From positions 1-5,456 of the forward strand of contig QKHD01000300.1 in NCBI GenBank assembly GCA_003250175.1: a stretch of 5,456 nucleotides of DNA, in the 5' to 3' direction. Both the position numbers and the translations under genes were made by a program. This DNA comes from Helicobacteraceae bacterium. GTDB lineage: Bacteria; Campylobacterota; Campylobacteria; Campylobacterales; SZUA-545. Under the pieces are notes generated by a model. It did not search any database, was not told the DNA's origin, and saw only the letters and a list, made by a program, of their open reading frames with translations. Shown here piece after piece: positions 1 to 4,830 of the stretch. The first letter of the stretch is position 1, and each line of letters begins with the position of its first letter.

Positions 1-424
1 CCGTCGCTTCGGTGAAGTCTTCGCTGTGGAAGATAATCAATCGGTCCGCCAGAATCGCTTCGGAAAAATCGGAGAGGTTCAGGGCGATAAAGAGTAGTTC
101 CAGCTCCGGTTCGACCACGATGATGTGCCGAAAGCCCGGGTGCTTGAGGATGGCACCGAAGAAAAAGCCGTTGCCGATACCGTAAAAGCAGAGAAACGGG
201 TAGCGGTTAAACGGATCGAGGTTTTCGATGGCCGTGACCGTATCGCGGACGGGGTCGTTGTAAAGGGCAACCTGGCGCTGGGAGTCGAGGATATTGATAT
301 CGACGAGGTCCTTGCCGGCAAAGACCTCGTACTTCTGGTTAGGCTCGAAGGATTGGAGCTTGGCGTGCAGCTGGGGGTTGCGCTCTTTGAGAGCGCGGAG
401 GTTTTCTTGGTAGAAGTCCTTCAT
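1..424 (-). CDS. maf: Motility accessory factor (Maf/DUF115) flagellin glycosyltransferase, N-terminal part, cut by left edge
   Basis: The first 141 residues are visible; the frame is open to the left edge, so the C-terminus is missing. Maf proteins act in the cytoplasm and are thought to transfer nonulosonic acids such as pseudaminic or legionaminic acid onto serine/threonine of flagellin before export. The visible part has a charged helical start (MKDFYQENLRALKERNP), then a Rossmann-like segment with a glycine-rich turn YGIGNG (residues 81-86) and an acidic strand end IIVVEPE (101-107). That layout fits the Maf N-terminal domain leading into the MptE-like DUF115 core. The ATG at 422-424 lies 10 bases after the flagellin stop with no terminator between and only a weak GCGGG-type ribosome site, so it is probably co-transcribed with flagellin. 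The family call rests on recognised sequence style and context; the sugar is unknown. It is unrelated to the septum-inhibitor nucleotidase also called Maf. Confidence 0.85.
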   Translation of the reverse strand, partial: MKDFYQENLRALKERNPQLHAKLQSFEPNQKYEVFAGKDLVDINILDSQRQVALYNDPVRDTVTAIENLDPFNRYPFLCFYGIGNGFFFGAILKHPGFRHIIVVEPELELLFIALNLSDFSEAILADRLIIFHSEDFTEAT

Positions 425-434
425 CCCGCTACAC

Positions 435-1934
435 TTACTGGAGCAGTTTGAGGACGTTCTGTTGAACCTGGTTGGCCTGGGCGAGGGCGAAGCTTCCGGA
501 CTGGGCCAGAATGGAGTTTTTGGAGAAGTTCGCACTCTCAACCGCGAAGTCGACTTCACGAATCTGGGATTCGGCGGACTGGACGTTAACCTGGGTGACG
601 GAGATGTTATTGATGGTTACCGTCAGCTGGTTTTGCGCCGCACCGAGGTCGGCACGGATTTCGTCCAGCAGGTTGGTCGCCGCGTCGGCGATGTCCATGG
701 TCATCATCGCACCGGTACTGGTGGAGACACCGGTTCCGAGGAACTGGCCCGCTTCTCCGGAGAGGACGCTGTTGGCGTAACCGCCCGCCGCCAGACCCTG
801 GGCCGCGGTAAAGTTACCGTTGACGTTGGCCAGGTTGGAGTAGGACTGGAAGCCATTGGCATTGATGACATTGGCCATGGCGCCGGTGGCATCATAGACG
901 ATGTCGCGGGAGCTGGAGTGAATGAGGCTCAGACGACCGTAGTTCTCCCCGGCGGAAAGACCGGTGATCCCTACCAGGGCTCCGGAGGCGTTGTCGGAAG
1001 TCGTTGAAATACCGCGTCCGTCGACGGAGGTGAGGTTAAGTCGCCCCTGGACGTCGACGCTGGCCCGTACACCGGTCTGGATGGTGTAGGAGTTGATGGA
1101 GTTAACGATGTTACCGTTGCCGTCATTGGCCTGGATGTTGTCGATATCGCCGATGGTGATGCCGTTGATCACCAGGTTTTCGATAAAGGCACCGTCTTGA
1201 ACAGCCGTTTCACCGGTGGTCTGCACGGTGGCGTGGGCACGCACACCGATCGCATCACTGGCTTTGTTGATGGCACGGGCCAGCGCACCCATACCGGTGC
1301 CGACGCCGGTGGAGATTTTCACACTCTCCAGGGCGATATCCGCCCCGCCGTTGGGGTTTTTAAAGGTCAGAATCGTCTGGGTGGAGGCGGTGAGGGTTTC
1401 ACTGGTCTCGAATCGTGTTCCACCGATCTTGTCCGACATGGTCGCCCCGATGCTGGCCTTGACGGTTTCGTTGGAGTAGGCACCGATCTGGAACTCTTTG
1501 TTGGTAAAGCTTCCTGCCAGAAGCTTCTGACCGTTGAAGGAGGTCTGGATGGCGATGTTGTCCAGCTGCTCGATCAGCTTGGAGATATCCCGCTGCAGCG
1601 CTTCACGGGATGATCGTGACTGACCGTCCTGGGCTGCCTGGGTAGCCTTGGTTTTGATGGTGTTGAGGATTTTGATCTGCTCGTCCATCGCCTTATCGGC
1701 GATCTGGATGATCCCGATGGCGTCGTTGGCGTTGCGGATCGCCTGACCCAGCGAGTTAGCCTGCAGGCGGAGGCTGTCGGCAATAGCCATACCGGACGAG
1801 TCGTCCGCCGCTTTGTTGATTCGCAGACCGGAGCTGAGTTTTTCCAGCGATGAATCAAGGTCTCGGTTCGTGCCCACCGAGTTAATATGAGCATTCATCG
1901 AGGCGATGTTGGTGTTAATTTTTAGAAAGCCCAT
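435..1934 (-). CDS. flaB: Flagellin, Campylobacterota FlaA/FlaB type (499 aa)
   Basis: This is the main subunit of the flagellar filament, exported by the flagellar type III apparatus. Both conserved ends are complete. The N-terminal D0/D1 region (about 1-150) includes LSSGLRINKAADDSSGMAIA, and the C-terminal D1/D0 region (about 430-499) includes TQVNVQSAESQIREVDFA and ends QQNVLKLLQ. The variable middle has two flagellin IN-like segments (about 199-242 and 251-309), the second containing INGITIGDI and ending SVDGRG, as in Helicobacter flagellins. Length is close to the roughly 510-570 residues of that group. Residues 84-105 carry the Campylobacterota version of the D1 helix (IKTKATQAAQDGQ). 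The ATG at 1934 has AAGGAG nine bases upstream and gives the expected N-terminus. A sigma-54 promoter precedes it and maf follows, so Maf-dependent glycosylation is likely. The start (NRDLDSSLEKLSSG) looks more like FlaB than FlaA of H. pylori, and H. pylori FlaB is also sigma-54 dependent. The FlaA/FlaB naming is a convention and remains uncertain. Confidence 0.97.
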   Translation of the reverse strand: MGFLKINTNIASMNAHINSVGTNRDLDSSLEKLSSGLRINKAADDSSGMAIADSLRLQANSLGQAIRNANDAIGIIQIADKAMDEQIKILNTIKTKATQAAQDGQSRSSREALQRDISKLIEQLDNIAIQTSFNGQKLLAGSFTNKEFQIGAYSNETVKASIGATMSDKIGGTRFETSETLTASTQTILTFKNPNGGADIALESVKISTGVGTGMGALARAINKASDAIGVRAHATVQTTGETAVQDGAFIENLVINGITIGDIDNIQANDGNGNIVNSINSYTIQTGVRASVDVQGRLNLTSVDGRGISTTSDNASGALVGITGLSAGENYGRLSLIHSSSRDIVYDATGAMANVINANGFQSYSNLANVNGNFTAAQGLAAGGYANSVLSGEAGQFLGTGVSTSTGAMMTMDIADAATNLLDEIRADLGAAQNQLTVTINNISVTQVNVQSAESQIREVDFAVESANFSKNSILAQSGSFALAQANQVQQNVLKLLQ

Positions 1935-1943
1935 GTGAAACGA

Positions 1944-1949
1944 CTCCTT
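1944..1949 (-). promoter_or_regulatory. Strong ribosome binding site of the flagellin gene
   Basis: Read on the minus strand, AAGGAG lies nine bases before the flagellin ATG at 1934. It is a perfect match to the Shine-Dalgarno core, as expected for one of the most highly translated proteins of the cell, and it fixes the start codon. The downstream maf gene has no comparable site. Confidence 0.8.
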
Positions 1950-1983
1950 AGTGATTTGTCTAAAAAAAAGTTATTCAGACCTC

Positions 1984-2000
1984 AGCAAAAAGCGTTCCAA
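1984..2000 (-). promoter_or_regulatory. Sigma-54 (RpoN) promoter of the flagellin-maf unit
   Basis: On the minus strand the site reads TTGGAACG-CTTT-TTGCT, against the sigma-54 consensus YTGGCACG-N4-TTGCW. The invariant GG (-24) and GC (-12) are both present with exactly ten bases between them, and the only clear departure is A for C in the -24 block. Transcription would start near 1973, leaving a leader of about 39 bases with a good ribosome site before the ATG at 1934. In Helicobacter and Campylobacter, RpoN with the FlgS/FlgR two-component system drives the middle flagellar genes, including flaB. No sigma-28 -10 element (CGATWT) was seen in this leader. Confidence 0.85.
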
Positions 2001-2029
2001 CTTTTTACACTCCGTTTACTCCTATTACA

Positions 2030-2035
2030 TATAAT
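2030..2035 (+). promoter_or_regulatory. Possible second sigma-70 -10 element upstream of the thioredoxin gene
   Basis: A perfect TATAAT lies here, but the best -35-like match (TTTACA, 2004-2009) is 20 bases away, and the T-run plus G seen before the other candidate is missing. It would give a leader of about 60 bases that includes the GGGGGAGG stretch and both arms of the inverted repeat. It is weaker than the candidate at 2067-2080. Confidence 0.3.
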
Positions 2036-2066
2036 GGGAGTCGAATATTTAAGGGGGAGGATAAAG

Positions 2067-2080
2067 TTTTTTGATACAAT
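2067..2080 (+). promoter_or_regulatory. Sigma-70-type promoter for the thioredoxin/LplT-PlsC unit
   Basis: Six T (2067-2072), then G-A, then TACAAT (2075-2080) match the housekeeping promoter pattern of Campylobacter, where a T-rich run and a G near -16 stand in for a conserved -35 box. Transcription would begin near 2087, giving a leader of about 18-20 bases with AAGGA at 2098-2102. No convincing -35 is seen at the usual spacing. Confidence 0.6.
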
Positions 2081-2104
2081 CTCCCATTTTAACAGCGAAG
2101 GAAG

Positions 2105-2524
2105 ATGATGAAACGCCTTTGGATACTCCTTGTTTTTCTCTCCGCACTCAGCGCGGAAACGATCCATTTTGAAACCAACTACGATGCAGCCATGAAGAAG
2201 GCGAAAGCCGAGGGCAAGGTGTTGATGGCGGTCATTACCCAGACCTACTGCCCCTGGTGCGACAAGTTTAAAAACCGCACCCTGGTCGATCCGGAGGTGG
2301 TGAAGATGGTCAATGAGAACTTCGTTCCGCTGATGCTCAATAAAGACGTGGACGACATGCCCCAGGACATCCGGGCGCGCATGGTGCCCACCACCTATTT
2401 TCTCGATCATACCGGCGAGGAGGTCTTCAGCTCTATCGGTTACAAACACCCCCGCACCTTTATGGGTGACATGAAAGATGCCATCGAGCTGGGCGCAGAG
2501 CACGGCAATATCAAGGCGCAATGA
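2105..2524 (+). CDS. Exported thioredoxin-fold protein with CPWC active site (139 aa)
   Basis: This is a small periplasmic thiol-disulfide protein. Residues 1-17 form a signal peptide (MMKR, a hydrophobic core, then LSA before E18). The mature part is a thioredoxin fold with redox motif CPWC (49-52) after the strand VLMAVITQTY and the cis-proline loop MVPTTYF (P95). It fits the thioredoxin_7-like/thiol-disulfide interchange group better than classical cytoplasmic thioredoxin (CGPC). Whether it reduces, oxidises or isomerises partners cannot be told; CPWC with a substrate-facing VPT loop is compatible with a reductant of periplasmic or c-type cytochrome cysteines. AAGGA (2098-2102) is only two bases from the ATG at 2105 but five from the ATG at 2108, so the true start may be residue 2. 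Its stop overlaps the next start (ATGA), implying translational coupling with the lipid gene. Specific substrates are unknown. Confidence 0.88.
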   Translation: MMKRLWILLVFLSALSAETIHFETNYDAAMKKAKAEGKVLMAVITQTYCPWCDKFKNRTLVDPEVVKMVNENFVPLMLNKDVDDMPQDIRARMVPTTYFLDHTGEEVFSSIGYKHPRTFMGDMKDAIELGAEHGNIKAQ

Positions 2525-4314
2525 GCCTGATGCGCACCGCGGGGTTTTTACCCTACCTCGCGGCCCTCTTTCTAAACGCTTTCACCGATCTTGGCCACAA
2601 GATCATCATCCAAAACACCGTCTTTAAAATCTACGACAACCAGGAGCAGATCATGCTCACGGCGATCGTCAACGCCCTGGTGCTGCTTCCCTTTATCCTG
2701 CTTTTTGTCCCCAGCGGCCGTCTGGCCGACCGCTTTGCCAAGGCGAAGATCATGCGGGCCTCGGCCCTGCTGGCCGTGGCGGTGACGCTGCTGATCACGC
2801 TCTGCTACTACCTGGGGCTCTTCTGGGCGGCCTTCTTCTTTACCTTTTTGCTGGCGGCCCAGAGCGCTTTTTACTCCCCCGCCAAATACGGCTACATCCG
2901 CGAACTGGTGGCCGAGCAGCGCATTACCGCGGCCAATGCGGCGGTGCAGGGGCTGACGACGGTGGCGATTTTGGGTGGTATCCTCTTTTACACCGTGCTT
3001 TTTGAGCTTAACTTTCCGGAGCATGGGGGCAGCGAAGGGGAGATATTGCAAAGCATCGCACCTTTGGGCTGGCTGCTGGTGCTCAGCAGCGTGGTGGAGT
3101 TTCTCTTTACCCTTCGCCTTCCGGAGACACTCTCCGAAGCAGCTACCAAACCGTCCGCCTCCGGAATCAGAGAAAACCTCCGTCCCTTGACCAGCAACGG
3201 CGTGATCTTTAACGCCGTGCTGATGCTCAGCGTCTTCTGGTCGATCTCCCAGGTGGTACTGGCGATTTTCGGCGCCTATGCCAAGTCGCACTTAGGGGTG
3301 GAAAATACCATCGTCGTGCAGGGGCTGATGGCCCTGGCCGGGGTGGGGATCGTTCTGGGCAGTTGGCTCGCCTCGCGCTTTTCCCGCCACTTTATTCACA
3401 CAGGCTTGGTACCCGCCGGGGCCTTGGGAGCCCTGGTCTGTGCGGTGGGGATCCCGCTGCTCTCCGACCTTAGCGTGATCGGGACGCTCTTTTTAGTTTT
3501 CGGTATCGGCATGGGGCTTTTTATCGTGCCGCTCAATGCCCTGATGCAGCAGTATGCCCCCAAGGGGGAACTGGGCAAAGTTCTGGCGGGGTACAACCTG
3601 ATCCAAAACACCATGATGACCGCCTTTTTGGTGCTTACCACCCTCTTTGCCTACCACGGAATGGATTCGGTGGTGCTCTTTTGGCTCATGGCGCTGATGG
3701 CACTTTGGATGGTGATCCGGAGCCTGAGAAGCTTTCTGCTGCGCTTTTTGTGGCTGGCGGTGGAGGCGGTGCTCTCGCTTCGCTACCGCATCGTTTACGA
3801 AGGGCTGGAACAGATCCCCAAAGATGGCGCCGTGCTGCTTTTGGGCAATCACATCAGCTGGCTCGATTGGGCTCTGGTGCACTTCCCCCAGCCGCGTCCG
3901 GTGCATTACCTGATGGACCGCACCCTCTACAACCTGCCCCTGCTTAACCCCATTCTGCGTCTGGCGGGGGTGATCCCCGTCTCCGACAAGGGGGCGAAGG
4001 AGGCTTTCGAACAGGCCCGCATCCACCTGCGTCGGGGCGAAGTGGTTGGGCTCTTTCCGGAGGGTTCCATCAGCCGCTCCGGAAGTATGGAGCGTTTTAA
4101 AAAAGGGTTCGAGACCATCGCCAAAAACCATCGGGGGGTGATCGTACCCTTTCATATCAGCGGGGTCTACGGCAGCCGTTTTTCCCGTAGCAAAAAGAAG
4201 TACCGGGGCGAAGGGTTTTTCAGACGAAAAATTTCGGTGCGCTTTGGCGAGCCGCTCTCCATGGAGAGTGAGGCCGAGACAGTGCAGCGTGCTGTTAGGG
4301 CACTGGAATCTTGA
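2521..4314 (+). CDS. Fused LplT-like MFS transporter and PlsC-type acyltransferase (597 aa), without the Aas synthetase domain
   Basis: This inner-membrane fusion is predicted to flip lysophospholipids inward and re-acylate them. Residues about 1-400 form an MFS domain of LplT type. It opens with FLNAFTDLGHKIIIQN (18-33), typical of the LplT half of LplT-Aas proteins, and has the loop motif GRLADRFAKAK (66-76). Residues about 415-597 form a PlsC/LPLAT domain with the catalytic NHISWLD (His444, Asp449), substrate motif FPEGSISRSG (512-521) and the later VIVPFHISG (540-548). All catalytic residues are intact. Longer relatives continue into an AMP-binding acyl-ACP synthetase of several hundred residues; here the protein stops cleanly after the PlsC domain, and no remnant lies in 4315-4356. 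The acyl donor is therefore probably acyl-ACP made elsewhere. The ATG at 2521 overlaps the thioredoxin stop by four bases, with AAGG four bases upstream; M4 is an alternative start. The lysophospholipid substrate is inferred from the family. Confidence 0.9.
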   Translation: MSLMRTAGFLPYLAALFLNAFTDLGHKIIIQNTVFKIYDNQEQIMLTAIVNALVLLPFILLFVPSGRLADRFAKAKIMRASALLAVAVTLLITLCYYLGLFWAAFFFTFLLAAQSAFYSPAKYGYIRELVAEQRITAANAAVQGLTTVAILGGILFYTVLFELNFPEHGGSEGEILQSIAPLGWLLVLSSVVEFLFTLRLPETLSEAATKPSASGIRENLRPLTSNGVIFNAVLMLSVFWSISQVVLAIFGAYAKSHLGVENTIVVQGLMALAGVGIVLGSWLASRFSRHFIHTGLVPAGALGALVCAVGIPLLSDLSVIGTLFLVFGIGMGLFIVPLNALMQQYAPKGELGKVLAGYNLIQNTMMTAFLVLTTLFAYHGMDSVVLFWLMALMALWMVIRSLRSFLLRFLWLAVEAVLSLRYRIVYEGLEQIPKDGAVLLLGNHISWLDWALVHFPQPRPVHYLMDRTLYNLPLLNPILRLAGVIPVSDKGAKEAFEQARIHLRRGEVVGLFPEGSISRSGSMERFKKGFETIAKNHRGVIVPFHISGVYGSRFSRSKKKYRGEGFFRRKISVRFGEPLSMESEAETVQRAVRALES

Positions 4315-4356
4315 GTATGGCAAGGATCAATTTGTAAACAGACCGGGAGGTTGACG

Positions 4357-4797
4357 ATGTATCGGACCGTTTTTTTCGCTCTCGTATCTTTCGTAATACT
4401 TACCGGATGTCATGTTGACAGCAGCGTCAAGGTACTTTGTGGCTGTGAAGATATTGCTTCGTCCCAGAGCTGGGGAAGCGTAACAGATCTGTTTTCCGAT
4501 GCAGAGGGCAACTTTAGCGATGACCTAGCGATCTGGCTTCGATCCGAAGTGACCCAGGGCGATACCAGCGTGACACTCTATTATTACCTGGCCGGTGTCT
4601 ACGCCCCGGGAAGTGTGAACTTTATCGATTCCGGACCCTATGCCATTGATTCCGGTCGGGTTTTTTCCCTGCAGGTCAACACGGCCTACCTGGGCAGTGC
4701 CACACGATTTTACGTAGAATCGCTAGGTGAGTGCTACCGGGGCAATCTGCCACTCTCAATCAGTGATGTTCCGGATAAGACCCTGGTGCGGATGTAG
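4357..4797 (+). CDS. Unrecognised lipoprotein (146 aa)
   Basis: I do not recognise a family. The N-terminus is a clear lipoprotein signal: MYRT, a hydrophobic stretch, then lipobox LTGC with the lipidated Cys at residue 18. The following residue is His, not Asp, so the inner-membrane retention signal known in E. coli is absent at +2. The mature protein is acidic and rich in Ser, Gly, Tyr and alternating polar/hydrophobic residues, suggesting beta structure. It has CGC at 28-30 and one further Cys at 126, which could form a disulfide, and a short internal repeat IDSGPY / IDSGRV (90-95, 97-102). The ATG at 4357 is chosen because GGGAGG (4345-4350) sits six bases upstream; a TTG at 4351 has no room for a ribosome site. 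It lies 42 bases after the LplT-PlsC gene, so it may be the last gene of that unit, and it converges on the minus-strand gene beyond. Confidence 0.8.
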   Translation: MYRTVFFALVSFVILTGCHVDSSVKVLCGCEDIASSQSWGSVTDLFSDAEGNFSDDLAIWLRSEVTQGDTSVTLYYYLAGVYAPGSVNFIDSGPYAIDSGRVFSLQVNTAYLGSATRFYVESLGECYRGNLPLSISDVPDKTLVRM

Positions 4798-4799
4798 TC

Positions 4800-4830
4800 T
4801 TTGTGAATTTCAACTCACAAAATTTCTTTT
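4800..4830 (+). terminator. Weak hairpin terminator after the lipoprotein gene
   Basis: TTTGTGA (4800-4806) and TCACAAA (4815-4821) form a perfect 7-base stem with an 8-base loop, followed by AATTTCTTTT. It starts three bases after the lipoprotein stop, which is where a terminator is expected, but the stem has only two G-C pairs and the T tract is interrupted. On the opposite strand no T tract follows, so it would not serve the minus gene well. The stop codon of the minus-strand gene (4815-4817) lies inside the right arm. Confidence 0.4.

Larger units (their letters stand above)
2030..2091. repeat. Imperfect inverted repeat in the divergent promoter region
   Basis: The left arm TATAATGGGAG (2030-2040) and right arm CTCCCATTTTA (2081-2091) are inverted copies matching at 10 of 11 positions, including an uninterrupted 8-base core (2033-2040 with 2081-2088), with 40 bases between the 11-base arms. 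The left arm contains the alternative -10 TATAAT, and the right arm begins directly after the -10 TACAAT, so the arms would bracket the plus-strand start region. They could be a paired operator or, in a long transcript, a leader hairpin. Chance cannot be excluded for arms this short. Confidence 0.4.

Noticed and set aside
125..451. Plus-strand reading frame of 108 codons antisense to maf
   Set aside because: The opposite strand reads as a coherent Maf N-terminus with GIGNG and VVEPE, and this frame is its mirror.
462..1007. Plus-strand reading frame of 181 codons inside the flagellin gene
   Set aside because: It is antisense to a complete flagellin with conserved ends. It is Gly/Val/Asp-rich as expected from reading a GC-rich gene backwards, has no ribosome site and resembles no family.
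1197..1613. Plus-strand reading frame of 138 codons inside the flagellin gene
   Set aside because: Low-complexity antisense translation of the flagellin variable region, with no start signal or domain.
2051..2060. AAGGGGGAGG as a ribosome binding site
   Set aside because: No ATG, GTG or TTG with a usable reading frame follows at proper distance, and the region is better explained as leader or promoter DNA.
1982..2521. Minus-strand reading frame of 179 codons over the thioredoxin gene and the intergenic region
   Set aside because: It is antisense to the CPWC protein, runs through the sigma-54 promoter and both plus-strand promoter candidates, and is His-rich without any motif.
2572..3291. 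Minus-strand reading frame of 239 codons opposite the MFS domain
   Set aside because: His/Gln/Arg/Gly-rich low-complexity mirror of hydrophobic MFS codons, with no hydrophobic core or domain.
3493..4323. Minus-strand reading frame of 276 codons opposite the MFS end and PlsC domain
   Set aside because: It is long only because GC-rich codons leave few antisense stops. The opposite strand has intact NHxxxxD and FPEG motifs.
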